From: Roseburia sp.
GTDB taxonomy: Bacteria; Bacillota; Clostridia; Lachnospirales; Lachnospiraceae
Length of the DNA stretch: 42,048 nucleotides
Direction of reading: 5' to 3'
Assembly (NCBI GenBank): GCA_023667765.1
Contig: JAMOZS010000020.1
Coordinates: forward strand, 1 to 42,048
Shown here: in pieces, positions 8,508 through 17,025 of the stretch
Layout: every line of letters begins with the position of its first letter
How positions within the stretch are numbered: the stretch's first letter is position 1
Translations under genes and position numbers: made by a program
Notes under the pieces: model-generated
Told to the model about the DNA's origin: nothing
Databases searched by the model: none
Seen by the model: the letters and a program-made list of their open reading frames with translations, nothing else

Positions 8508-8558
8508 AAAAAAACTGTCGCTTGAACGATTCAAAAAATCGTCAGGCGGCAGTTTTTT
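8508..8558. terminator. Bidirectional terminator between tRNA-Ser and the lipoprotein gene
   Basis: A long hairpin pairs AAACTGtCGCtTGAaCGATT (8510-8531) with AATCGtCAgGCGgCAGTTT (8537-8555). It is followed by T runs on both strands. On plus it ends tRNA-Ser; on minus it lies about 60 bp after the lipoprotein gene that stops at 8621. Confidence 0.8.
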
Positions 8559-8620
8559 ATGCCCATAAATATGATTGCACTGATTTCCATCCTCTTTCTA
8601 TTCATGTTGGATGCATGTGT

Positions 8621-9901
8621 TCACTCACTGATAACCTCCCTCAAATTGCTATCCAGCGTTATCTGGGCCGCATTCGGCTTTATCCTTACAATCGCATTTG
8701 TGCGCTGTCCGTATAATTCTCCATAAAAGGCCAGTCCATACAGATATTCTCCGTCTGTATAAAGGCCTTCATACATAGTCTGGTCAAACATGAGTATATC
8801 AAAATATCCCTGACTCTCATCATAAGCGACAATCATGCTGCCTGCCTGCGCATAAATCCTGTCATCTATAATTGCAAACGGATATCCGACATTCCCCATA
8901 CTTTTCCTGGCGGATGTATAGGTTCCCGGATAAATTTTATGGGTACCGTCAGCCAGATTAACAGCCGCTACTGCAGGTATGTTTTCCTCTGTCCGAAAAG
9001 ATATCCATAATTTTCCCCCCACAATCGTATAACTGTATATTCTGAGATAGGTTTCATTAATTACCGGTATATCTTCTTTTCCGTCTGTCAATACCAATCC
9101 GGTAATCCAGTTGTCCCCGTTCGAATAGGCAAGCTGATAATCCCCATAGAAAAAAGGCAGCAATCTTCCCATCTTTTCCGGCATTGCATCCCCGATTTTC
9201 ATGGAGTACCATTCATTTCCGCTCGTTTTTTCGTCCTTGTCAGCCCGTAATTCATCGCAGAAATACATAACTCCGTCAGACACATAAAGATTACATACCT
9301 TTTCATCCAGCAAAAGCTCTGTGTCTTTTGTATCCAAATCGTACCGGTAAAGCTTTCCGCCCCAGGAAAAGGCCAACGAATCCGGCGGCGTCTCACTCAC
9401 AAGGAAATAAAGACTCCTTTCGTACAAATTGACAAAATTACATATTTTATCAACCAGCAGTTCCCTCTTCCCATCCCTGTAGGAATAGATATAATTATCC
9501 TCATAGGTTCCATAATTTACATAATATATCGTACCCTGTTTGTCACTACACACAATGGAGGACATGGCGTTATGCATAAAATCCGAGGTATTTGTCGAAC
9601 CAGTCTCATGTTTTCCCACCCCCTTAAAATCAGCAAAGAGAGCCTCTCCCAGAAGCTCTTCTATCTCCGAATCCTCCTTATCCGAATCCGCATTTCCCAA
9701 GCTCGCATTTTCCGTCTCATTACTATTTGTTTCTCCGGTATCCGGATTTATTTCTTTTTCCTCCCAAGACGACGGAATATTATATACAGGCTTCTCCTCT
9801 GATGCAGAATTCAATGCGTTCCCACATGAACAGAGAAACAATAGACCTAAAACCATTAACAATACCTTTTTATTTATATGAATCACCCCTTTTATTTTCA
9901 T
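8621..9901 (-). CDS. Secreted lipoprotein of unknown function
   Basis: The protein begins with a basic start and hydrophobic stretch ending in a lipobox-like LFLCSC, so Cys26 would be lipidated and the mature protein held on the outer face of the membrane. A low-complexity Glu/Asn/Ser linker (about 35-95) leads to repeating short beta blocks with YxYxDGK-like turns (from about 110), resembling a beta-propeller of the DUF5050 kind. The ATG at 9901 has no obvious ribosome binding site. A good AAAGGGGTG lies inside the reading frame, just before an ATA codon (9875-9877) that would give the classic start INKKVLL. The true start is therefore doubtful. No partner genes identify its role. Confidence 0.7.
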   Translation of the reverse strand: MKIKGVIHINKKVLLMVLGLLFLCSCGNALNSASEEKPVYNIPSSWEEKEINPDTGETNSNETENASLGNADSDKEDSEIEELLGEALFADFKGVGKHETGSTNTSDFMHNAMSSIVCSDKQGTIYYVNYGTYEDNYIYSYRDGKRELLVDKICNFVNLYERSLYFLVSETPPDSLAFSWGGKLYRYDLDTKDTELLLDEKVCNLYVSDGVMYFCDELRADKDEKTSGNEWYSMKIGDAMPEKMGRLLPFFYGDYQLAYSNGDNWITGLVLTDGKEDIPVINETYLRIYSYTIVGGKLWISFRTEENIPAVAAVNLADGTHKIYPGTYTSARKSMGNVGYPFAIIDDRIYAQAGSMIVAYDESQGYFDILMFDQTMYEGLYTDGEYLYGLAFYGELYGQRTNAIVRIKPNAAQITLDSNLREVISE

Positions 9902-9995
9902 TCAAATCATATATGACGGCCTTTAAAACCAAGTTAACCTGCGCTACTGTACTACTATAGAAGGTTTAAGTTTACCTTCGAACTCTCTAACTGCA

Positions 9996-10046
9996 CAAAG
10001 GCCAACATCCCTGCCGCAAGCGGTAAGGATGTTGGCCTTGTTTTTG
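9996..10046 (+). terminator. Strong hairpin, terminator-like on the plus strand
   Basis: AAGGCCAACATCC (9998-10010) pairs with GGATGTTGGCCTT (10027-10039), with an inner CCGCAAGCGG, followed by GTTTTTG on plus. On minus the T run is only TTT then GTG. No annotated plus-strand gene lies upstream. It is either the terminator of azlCD (minus, weaker T run) or of an unannotated small plus-strand transcript. Confidence 0.6.
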
Positions 10047-10151
10047 AAACGGATTTCTCAAATGAAAATTCTTCATTATACAGCCCTCGACAAATTCGGG
10101 GCTTCTACGACTGGTATCTTGCTCTGCCCGGGACAGAACAGGCTGCCTCTC

Positions 10152-10448
10152 TTATACCAGCCGCTCCACAAGAAAGACCACGATACAGGCCGCTGCCGAC
10201 ACCGTCACCAGGCCCTTGCCCCGCAGCGCCAGAAGAACAGCCGTAAGCACCCCCGCTATAGCGCTCAGTCTGCTGTCTGTGGCATTCAGCACAGCCGGAA
10301 AGGTCATGGCCATCAGACAGGCATAGGGCACATAATACAAAAAAGATTTCATAAAACGATTCTCTATTTTCTTCCGAAACACCGTGAGGGGTATCATCCT
10401 GATAAGATAGGTCACCGCCGCCATCACCGCTATATACAGATATACCAT
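10152..10448 (-). CDS. azlD: AzlD domain branched-chain amino acid exporter subunit
   Basis: A 98-residue, three- or four-segment membrane protein. The length, the TYLIRMIPLTVFRKK segment (13-27) and YVPYACLMAMTFP (39-51) match the AzlD family, which pairs with AzlC to export branched-chain amino acids and their analogues. It follows azlC by 3 bp with a GGAGGAGC site in the azlC 3' end, as in other azlCD operons. Confidence 0.9.
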   Translation of the reverse strand: MVYLYIAVMAAVTYLIRMIPLTVFRKKIENRFMKSFLYYVPYACLMAMTFPAVLNATDSRLSAIAGVLTAVLLALRGKGLVTVSAAACIVVFLVERLV

Positions 10449-10451
10449 TTT

Positions 10452-11153
10452 CTACTGCTCCTCCTGTTCCTTTACGGGACAAATCAGGGCCCCTGTTCCC
10501 GCCGCCACAATCGTACAGATAATAATCACCATACCGTCAGACATCCCGGAAAGCGCCGGAACATAAGCAAACAGGCAGCTGAGCGCAACCGCAAGCAGAG
10601 ACACCATCAATACGGGGCGCTTCTTTCTGGCCTCGGGAATCACTACAGCGATAAACATCCCGTAAAGCATCACGTTCATCGCCGTGCTCACAGCCTCCGG
10701 CATCAAATGGCAGGCCACCGCCCCCAGCACCGTACCGCCTGTCCAGCCTGCGACAGGCAGAAGCTGCAGCCCCAGCATATACGGAAAGGCCAATGTCCTC
10801 TGGCGGCTCATAGCCACCGCAAAAATCTCATCTGTATTGGCAAAGGCTATCACAAATCTCTGCCATAGCTTCACATCCTTATCCAGATTCTGAGAGAGAC
10901 TCAGGCTCATCAAGGCATACCGGAGGTTGATAATAAACTGTGTCAACGCCATCTCCAACAGGGCTCCTCCCGCTGCAATAATACGAATACCTGCAAACTG
11001 ACCGGCGCTGGTCACATTGGTAAGACTCATCAACGCCCCCTGAAGGGCGCTCATTCCTCCGGATACTATCATAATTCCCACGCTGAAGCTCACCGCCAGA
11101 TATCCCAGCGCTATCGGTATCCCATCCTTTAAGCCATTTTTAAACTCTGTCAC
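10452..11153 (-). CDS. azlC: AzlC family amino acid permease
   Basis: A 233-residue integral membrane protein with six to eight hydrophobic segments. The opening DGIPIALGYLAVSFSVGI and the TSAGQFAGI segment (around 49-57) are typical of AzlC, the large subunit of the AzlCD branched-chain amino acid exporter. The start codon is GTG at 11151-11153, with AGGAAG nine bases upstream. A promoter is visible at 11215-11243. No Lrp-type regulator is adjacent. Confidence 0.92.
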   Translation of the reverse strand: MTEFKNGLKDGIPIALGYLAVSFSVGIMIVSGGMSALQGALMSLTNVTSAGQFAGIRIIAAGGALLEMALTQFIINLRYALMSLSLSQNLDKDVKLWQRFVIAFANTDEIFAVAMSRQRTLAFPYMLGLQLLPVAGWTGGTVLGAVACHLMPEAVSTAMNVMLYGMFIAVVIPEARKKRPVLMVSLLAVALSCLFAYVPALSGMSDGMVIIICTIVAAGTGALICPVKEQEEQ

Positions 11154-11214
11154 AGCCCGTCACTTCCTTATCCTGCATCATGATACAAATATCTTAAAAA
11201 TTTGCCATTTTTTT

Positions 11215-11243
11215 ATTTTATACTATCCGCCTCTTTCTGGCAA
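11215..11243 (-). promoter_or_regulatory. Promoter of azlCD
   Basis: On the minus strand TTGCCA (11238-11243), a 17-bp spacer and TAAAAT (11215-11220), about 62 bp before the GTG start of azlC. Confidence 0.65.
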
Positions 11244-11375
11244 TATTGAAATTTGTTTCTGAAAAATGCTTCTTTTTTAGAATAATTAAGAACCACTCTG
11301 TAACACTATAGAATAGACGACGATATAAAATATAAGGTAATGTGCGCAAAAGCAGCGCAGAAATGAGGAAGCATC

Positions 11376-12365
11376 ATGAAAATATTATTTTACGACACAA
11401 AAAGTTATGACAAAAATGCCTTTGAGACAACGCTTTCCGCTTTTCCGGAAATTCAGATTGAGTACACCCGTTCCGACTTAGACCCCCGTACCGCCACTCT
11501 GGCGGAGGGCTTCGACGCTGTCTGCGCCTTTGTCAGCTCCGACGTGGGCGCAAGGACACTGGATATCCTGCATGCCAAGGGCATCCGGCTCGTCCTGATG
11601 CGCTGCGCAGGCTTCAACAATGTGGATTTGGAGAGGGCAAGTAAATACCATATCCGTATTATGCGCGTACCCGGTTATTCCCCCGAGGCCGTTGCAGAAC
11701 ATGCCATGGCGCTGGCGTTGGCCAGCAACCGCCGCCTGTATAAGGCATATAATAAAGTGCGGGAAAATGATTTCAGCTTAAGCGGCCTTATGGGCTTTAA
11801 CTTCTATCAGAAAACCGCCGGCATTATCGGCACCGGAAAAATCGGCGCTGCCATGTGCCGTATTTGTCAGGGCTTCGGCATGAAGGTCGTTGCCTATGAC
11901 GTCTATCAGAATGAATCGCTGAAGGATTTTGTGACTTATGTGACGCTGGAGGAATTACTGGCCCAGAGCGATTTGATTTCTCTGCACTGTCCGCTTATGG
12001 ATTCCACCTACCATATGATTTGTCTGGATACCATTAAGCAGATGAAGGATGGCGTTATCCTGATAAACACCTCCCGAGGCGCTCTGGTAAAGACAGTAGA
12101 CCTGATCGAAGGAATCCGTATGCATAAGTTTGCCGGGGTGGGTCTGGATGTATATGAGGAGGAAACCAATAATGTATTCGAGGACCGCTCCGACGAAATC
12201 CTTGAACACTCAACCACAGCAAGGCTTCTATCCTTCCCCAATGTGATGATTACCTCCCATCAGGGCTTCTTCACAGAGGAAGCTCTGTCCGCCATTGCAC
12301 AGACTACCTTGCAGAACGCCATGGATGCCATTGCAAAAAAGGAAAGTCCAAACGACGTAACCTAA
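11376..12365 (+). CDS. D-2-hydroxyacid dehydrogenase, D-lactate dehydrogenase type
   Basis: The enzyme reduces 2-oxoacids, most likely pyruvate to D-lactate, with NADH in the cytoplasm, which would help redox balance in fermentation. The 329-residue protein has the GTGKIG dinucleotide motif (152-157) with Asp175 at the end of the next strand, favouring NAD. Catalytic residues are Arg234 (NTSRGALV), Glu263 in the DVYEEE block and His295 in SHQGFFTEEAL, a block characteristic of the D-LDH subgroup. The start has a GAGG site seven bases upstream. It is one of two protein genes on the plus strand. Its TAA stop is the border of repeat copy D. Confidence 0.93.
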   Translation: MKILFYDTKSYDKNAFETTLSAFPEIQIEYTRSDLDPRTATLAEGFDAVCAFVSSDVGARTLDILHAKGIRLVLMRCAGFNNVDLERASKYHIRIMRVPGYSPEAVAEHAMALALASNRRLYKAYNKVRENDFSLSGLMGFNFYQKTAGIIGTGKIGAAMCRICQGFGMKVVAYDVYQNESLKDFVTYVTLEELLAQSDLISLHCPLMDSTYHMICLDTIKQMKDGVILINTSRGALVKTVDLIEGIRMHKFAGVGLDVYEEETNNVFEDRSDEILEHSTTARLLSFPNVMITSHQGFFTEEALSAIAQTTLQNAMDAIAKKESPNDVT

Positions 12366-12411
12366 GGAAGCACTGATGAAATCAGCTCTTCCTTAGAGCC
12401 TCTGGCGGTGT
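12363..12411 (+). repeat. TA-bordered palindromic repeat, copy D (left half)
   Basis: TA (12363-12364) is followed by AGGAAGCACTGATGAAATCA and the closing GCTCTTCCT with TA (12394-12395), making a 33-bp hairpin. The conserved GAGCCTCTGGCGGTGTAC then follows before the sequence diverges. The copy fills the whole gap between two convergent genes: its left TA is in the TAA stop of the dehydrogenase, and its other end touches the TAG stop of the MATE gene (12413-12415). Confidence 0.8.
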
Positions 12412-12412
12412 A

Positions 12413-13807
12413 CTATACTTTCTCTTCTACAATATTATGAATCCACACACCCTTTTTCACCAGGACAAAGCCAATCACGCATTTGATGAGGTCAATCAAC
12501 TGGCAGCACAGATACAGCGGCACAATAGGAAGCCCTGTATAACGGCTCAGCACAAAAGCCAGCGGAATGCTCAGACACCACAGATATACACTGTCAAACA
12601 AAAAGGTGATAATCGTTTTCCCTCCGGAACGCAGCGTAAAATAAGTGACATGCATGAAGGCATAGATTGGCATACAGCCCGCACCCACGCGGATAAAGGC
12701 TGTTGCCAGATTCCTGGCCTCCCGAGTGGTATTATACATTTCCGGGAACAGGGGCGCCAGCAGAATCAACACCAGACCAATCACAATACAGCTTCCCACA
12801 GAAAAAGCAATCAGCTTTGTGTCCGTATCTCTTGCTTCCTCCAGCTTTCCGGCTCCCAAAAGCTGGCCTACCATAATGGAGACCGCTCCGCCCATGGACA
12901 TGAACACAACATTAAATAAATTGGTAATCGTGGAGGAAATATTCATACCGGCCACTACCTCCAGCCCTCTAATGGAATAGCATTGCATCAGGGTGGCCAT
13001 TCCTGCCGCCCAGAGGATTTCATTTATCATCAGGGGCATGCCCTTTATGGTTATCCTGCCCGCCAAATCCGAAGGAAGTCCCCATCTTTGATAAATTCCC
13101 GTAATAAAAGGCATTCTCCGGGCATGACAATGCGTCCATATCACAACGATAGCCGCCTGCACATAACGGGAAATCACCGTGGCTATGGCGGCTCCCACCA
13201 CTCCCAGCTCGGGAAATCCAAACTTACCGAAAATCAACAGATAGTTCAACCCAAGATTCACCAATACCGCCACCACTCCCGCCTTCATCGGCAGCATGGT
13301 CTCGCCGCATTCCCGAAGGGTACTGGTGTATATGGATTCCACGCCAAAGGGAAGCAGGCCGAACAGCATCACCAGAAGATACTGCTTTCCATATTCCAGA
13401 GTGGCCGCCAGCGCCGCATCATTGCCCTCTCCATGCAGATACAGCATAATGAGATCCTCCCCGGCAAAAAGCAACAGGACAATACCCAGAACAAGAATTC
13501 CCATACAGATATATATTTTATACCGAAAGGTATGCTGCAAGCCCTTCTTGTCTCCGCAGCCATAATATTGGGCGCCAAAAATGCCCGCTCCGGAGATAGC
13601 TCCGAAAATGGCAAGATTAAACACCAGCAGAAGCTGATTGACTATGGCGATACCGGACATCTGCTCCGTCCCAATCCGTCCCACCATAATATTATCCAGC
13701 AGACCTACAAAATTGGTAATACCATTCTGAATCATCATCGGTACCGCCACGGTGAGTACTGTCCTGTAGAAAGTCCTGTCTCCTATCAGTTTCTTCAAAA
13801 TCTTCAT
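12413..13807 (-). CDS. MATE family efflux transporter
   Basis: A 464-residue protein with about twelve hydrophobic segments and a two-fold layout. The start RTVLTVAVPMMIQNGITNFVGLLDNIMVGRIG is the characteristic N-terminal MATE signature, and the second half repeats related features around residue 255. MATE proteins export cations or drugs using Na+ or H+ gradients; the substrate here cannot be told. An AGGAGCAGATA site precedes the ATG. It follows the radical SAM activase gene by 56 bp, possibly in one transcript. Confidence 0.93.
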   Translation of the reverse strand: MKILKKLIGDRTFYRTVLTVAVPMMIQNGITNFVGLLDNIMVGRIGTEQMSGIAIVNQLLLVFNLAIFGAISGAGIFGAQYYGCGDKKGLQHTFRYKIYICMGILVLGIVLLLFAGEDLIMLYLHGEGNDAALAATLEYGKQYLLVMLFGLLPFGVESIYTSTLRECGETMLPMKAGVVAVLVNLGLNYLLIFGKFGFPELGVVGAAIATVISRYVQAAIVVIWTHCHARRMPFITGIYQRWGLPSDLAGRITIKGMPLMINEILWAAGMATLMQCYSIRGLEVVAGMNISSTITNLFNVVFMSMGGAVSIMVGQLLGAGKLEEARDTDTKLIAFSVGSCIVIGLVLILLAPLFPEMYNTTREARNLATAFIRVGAGCMPIYAFMHVTYFTLRSGGKTIITFLFDSVYLWCLSIPLAFVLSRYTGLPIVPLYLCCQLIDLIKCVIGFVLVKKGVWIHNIVEEKV

Positions 13808-13863
13808 TATCTGCTCCTATCTGCTCTCTCCGGCTCATAACGGTAGTCGTGTATCTTCTCACA

Positions 13864-14553
13864 CTAACCTCTAATTTCTACCCTGTCAATATACTTGTGC
13901 GCTAATTTCGCCATTTCCTCCATCTCTTCTCTGGAAAAGGGCCCACAATCGGAGCCAATCACATTTTCATTTTCACGATAGGTCTGCAGAAAATACACCC
14001 TGCTGCCCGCCAGCCATTTCCCAAGCTCCTCAAATTCCTCTATACTGTGAATTCCCTTTACCACAGTAGTACGAAACTCATAATCAATACCGCTGCCCCG
14101 AATTAACTCTATGCTCCGCTCCACAAGGGACATCTCGGGATTAGAAAACCCTACAGCCTTTGCATAATTTTCTCTGGACGCCTTCACATCCATAGCTATG
14201 TAGTCCAACAGTCCTTCCCGCAAAAGACCCTCCAGCGCCCAAGGTCGATATCCGTTACTGTCCAGCTTTACCCGATATCCCAATCCCTTTATCTTCCTGA
14301 TAAACTCCGCCAAATCCGGCTGCAGCGTAGGCTCTCCTCCCGTGATACACACGCCGTCCAGAATCCCCCGACGTTTCTCTAAGAAAGCAAGCACCTCCTC
14401 CAGAGAAAGCGCCGGCTGACTTTCGGGAGATAATACCAGACCTCCGTTTTGACAAAAAGGACAGCGAAAATTGCAGCCACCCGTAAATAGGGTGGCTGCA
14501 ACATGTTCCGGATAATCCAATAAGGTTGTCTTATTCAGACCATATATCCGCAT
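13864..14553 (-). CDS. Radical SAM protein, anaerobic ribonucleotide reductase activase type
   Basis: The 229-residue protein has the radical SAM cluster CxxxCxxC (Cys27, Cys31, Cys34) after the opening IYGLNKTTLLDYPEHVAATL, which is typical of the NrdG2-like branch (anaerobic RNR-activating protein, TIGR02495 type). It also has the SAM-binding GGEPTLQPDL. Such proteins use an iron-sulfur cluster to make a glycyl radical on a partner enzyme. No nrdD or other glycyl radical enzyme gene lies nearby, so the partner is unknown. An upstream in-frame ATG at 14628 is possible, but GAGG lies six bases before the ATG at 14553, which I prefer. Confidence 0.85.
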   Translation of the reverse strand: MRIYGLNKTTLLDYPEHVAATLFTGGCNFRCPFCQNGGLVLSPESQPALSLEEVLAFLEKRRGILDGVCITGGEPTLQPDLAEFIRKIKGLGYRVKLDSNGYRPWALEGLLREGLLDYIAMDVKASRENYAKAVGFSNPEMSLVERSIELIRGSGIDYEFRTTVVKGIHSIEEFEELGKWLAGSRVYFLQTYRENENVIGSDCGPFSREEMEEMAKLAHKYIDRVEIRG

Positions 14554-14652
14554 GCATAACCTCATTCCTGAGATGCTCTTTGCGCATCCTGCCATGTTTG
14601 TGACCGCTCCATTTTTAAGAACTATCACAAATCATAGCATACTCTTTCAAAA

Positions 14653-14685
14653 TAGGGAAGCCCTGATTGAATCAGCGTTTCCTTA
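14653..14685. repeat. TA-bordered palindromic repeat, copy E (solo hairpin)
   Basis: A 33-bp near-perfect palindrome with TA at both ends: GGGAAGCCCTGATT and AATCAGCGTTTCC are its arms. The adjacent minus-strand SDR gene reads into it; its last codons Leu-Arg-Lys-Arg and the TGA stop (14672-14674) are encoded by the repeat. Confidence 0.75.
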
Positions 14686-15691
14686 GCATTTCCTTAGCGT
14701 TTTCAAGTGAGGCAATCACCTTGTCGCACCACTTGTCGAATTCTTCATCTTCTATCTGACATTCCTTATGCGCAAGCACATAGTTTAATGTGTCTTTTAT
14801 GCCCTCTGCAAAGCCTATCTTCGGTACAAAACCGGGGACTGCTCTTTTCAGCTTGCTGTTGTCAAAAACCACCGAATTAGCCTTGTCGCCTATCAGACTT
14901 CCCGCAAAGTCATAATCGCTTACCGCCGCAAGAAAATCCGACGACACATAGTATGGTTTGAACTCTACTCCCAGACAATCCGCAATCGTCCGATAAATCT
15001 GATTCCATGTAAGAGTTTCGTCCGAGGTTATCTGAAATGTCTCACCTATAGCGTGAGAATTTCCTAACAGCCCGATAAAGCCCTCGGCAAAATCTCTGCT
15101 GTCAGTCATTGTCCAAAGGGACGTACCATCACCGTGGATGATAACAGGCTTGCCCTCAAGCATACGCTTTATGACCTGCCAGCTCCCGTTTCTGCCGTGA
15201 ACGCCCAGCGGCACCGCAGTCTCGCAATAGGTATGACTGGGTCTTACTATCGTGACGGGAAAGCCCTCCTCCCTGTACAGCTTCATAAGGTATTCCTCGC
15301 ACTGTATTTTATTCCTGGAATACTCCCAAAAAGGGTTGGCAAGGGAAGTTCCCTCGGTGATGACATACTCGGCGGGCGGCTTATTGTACGCAGATGCAGA
15401 GCTGATATAAACAAACTGCTTAGTCCGTCCACCGAAAAGACGAAAGTCCCGTTCAAGCTGCGGCTGAACAAATCCGATAAAATCACATACCGCATCGAAT
15501 CTCATTTCGCCGAGACTTCCCGAAACGGCTTTTTCGTCGTTTATATCCACCTTGATAAACTTAATGTGGGACGGAAGCTTATCGTTTGCGTTTCCCCGAT
15601 TGATGATATAAAGGTCATGCCCGCTATCTGCAAGCCGCCGCGAAATGGCAGCGCTTATCGTCCCTGTTCCGCCTATTATCAGTATTCTCAT
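14672..15691 (-). CDS. NAD-dependent epimerase/dehydratase (extended SDR)
   Basis: A 339-residue extended short-chain dehydrogenase. The Rossmann motif GGTGTIS (7-13) opens the protein and the catalytic YxxxK is Tyr124-Lys128 (EYSRNK). The DGTSLWTMTDSRDFAEGF segment is the substrate-side block common in nucleotide-sugar epimerases and related mRNA-binding-like SDRs. The substrate cannot be fixed from sequence; a sugar or steroid-like substrate are both possible. It starts 22 bp after the alcohol dehydrogenase gene, so the two are probably co-transcribed. The last four residues come from repeat copy E, so the original C-terminus may have been trimmed or extended. Confidence 0.8.
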   Translation of the reverse strand: MRILIIGGTGTISAAISRRLADSGHDLYIINRGNANDKLPSHIKFIKVDINDEKAVSGSLGEMRFDAVCDFIGFVQPQLERDFRLFGGRTKQFVYISSASAYNKPPAEYVITEGTSLANPFWEYSRNKIQCEEYLMKLYREEGFPVTIVRPSHTYCETAVPLGVHGRNGSWQVIKRMLEGKPVIIHGDGTSLWTMTDSRDFAEGFIGLLGNSHAIGETFQITSDETLTWNQIYRTIADCLGVEFKPYYVSSDFLAAVSDYDFAGSLIGDKANSVVFDNSKLKRAVPGFVPKIGFAEGIKDTLNYVLAHKECQIEDEEFDKWCDKVIASLENAKEMLRKR

Positions 15692-15712
15692 TTTTGCAAC
15701 ATTCCTTTCCGA

Positions 15713-16894
15713 TTATATCTCAGCTTTAGCTGCAATGTTGTATATTTTTTCAATATCCGCCTCGGACAGCTGAACAAATCCACCTGTTTTTCCACTGCCC
15801 ACGCCCTGATTTTTTACAAGGACAGGGATATCCTCTTCCTTTGCCCCTAGCTGCGCCAGATTTATCGGCAGCCCGATACCTTTAAGGAATCTGCGGAAAG
15901 ACATGATTCCTTCCAATGCGGTAGCTTCAGGATTTTCAAAGTTCATTTCACAGCCCCATACACGCACCGCCATCTGTGCAAAACGCATTACATTGTGGTG
16001 CATAGCAAATTCCATCCATGCAGGCATTATTACCGCAAGACCCGCTCCATGGGCACAGTCATAAAGTCCCGAAAGCTCATGCTCTATTGCATGGCTATTC
16101 CAGTCCTGACTTCTGCCAACACCGATAATATCGTTATGAGCAACGGTTCCCGCCCACATTATGTTGGCTCTTGCTTCATAATGATTCGGGTCAGCGATTA
16201 CTCTCGGCGTCTCTTTTATCATCGTCAGAAGCACCGCCTCGCAGAGCCTATCGGTAATTTCGACTTCCAGGGTGTTGGTAAAATATCTTTCAAAAACGTG
16301 CGCCATAATATCGGCAGCTCCGCAGGCAGTTTGATACGCAGGAAGCGAACAGGTAAGCTCCGGGTCCAGAACAGAAAACCTCGGGCGCAGCAAATCAGAG
16401 CCTGTATCTCTTTTTAGTCCTGTGCTTACCTGTGTAACAACAGAGCTTCCCGAACCCTCGCTGCCCGCCGCGGCAATGGTAAGAACCGTTCCAATCGGCA
16501 GCGCAGCCGTTACCTGCGACTTACCGCAGTAGAAATCCCAGAAATCGCCGTCATAAAGAGTACCCGCCGCAATTCCCTTTGCGGAATCTATGCAGGAGCC
16601 TCCGCCTACCGAAAGAATGAAATCAATCTTTTCCTCGCGGCATAACTTGATTCCCTCATAGATAAGGGTATCCCTGGGATTTGGCTTTACGCCGCCGAGC
16701 TCCCTGTAAAACAATCCCTCGCCTTCAAGGGAACTCTTTACCTTATCCAGCAGTCCCGACCTTACTGCAGAACCTGAGCCGTAATGAATAAGCACCCTGC
16801 TTCCGCCGTATTTTCTTATGTATTTTCCTGTTTCGTTCTCTCTTCCCCTGCCAAAAACAAATTCGGTGGGACTGTAAAAATTAAAGTTGTCCAT
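15713..16894 (-). CDS. Iron-containing alcohol dehydrogenase, butanol dehydrogenase type
   Basis: A 393-residue group III metal alcohol dehydrogenase that reduces aldehydes to alcohols with NAD(P)H. The nucleotide-binding GGGSCIDSAK (97-106) and the metal ligands Asp195, His199, His268 and His282 are all visible. The NFNFYSPTEFVFGRG opening and overall length match the NADPH-dependent butanol dehydrogenase subgroup. A longer frame reaches upstream, but a strong GGAGGAAAAG before the ATG at 16892-16894 fixes the start. It leads a two-gene unit with the SDR gene. Upstream there is an AAAGCCC...GGGCTTT hairpin (about 16919-16944). Confidence 0.92.
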   Translation of the reverse strand: MDNFNFYSPTEFVFGRGRENETGKYIRKYGGSRVLIHYGSGSAVRSGLLDKVKSSLEGEGLFYRELGGVKPNPRDTLIYEGIKLCREEKIDFILSVGGGSCIDSAKGIAAGTLYDGDFWDFYCGKSQVTAALPIGTVLTIAAAGSEGSGSSVVTQVSTGLKRDTGSDLLRPRFSVLDPELTCSLPAYQTACGAADIMAHVFERYFTNTLEVEITDRLCEAVLLTMIKETPRVIADPNHYEARANIMWAGTVAHNDIIGVGRSQDWNSHAIEHELSGLYDCAHGAGLAVIMPAWMEFAMHHNVMRFAQMAVRVWGCEMNFENPEATALEGIMSFRRFLKGIGLPINLAQLGAKEEDIPVLVKNQGVGSGKTGGFVQLSEADIEKIYNIAAKAEI

Positions 16895-17025
16895 CCTTTT
16901 CCTCCTTTTTATAATTACCAAAGCCCATTGCTTTTGCCGGGCTTTCTGGCTTGTTAAGTATAACATTTTATTTTGTGATGTGCCATAAGATTTCTATTTT
17001 TGTCGGCGGGCGCTTCGATAACAGC

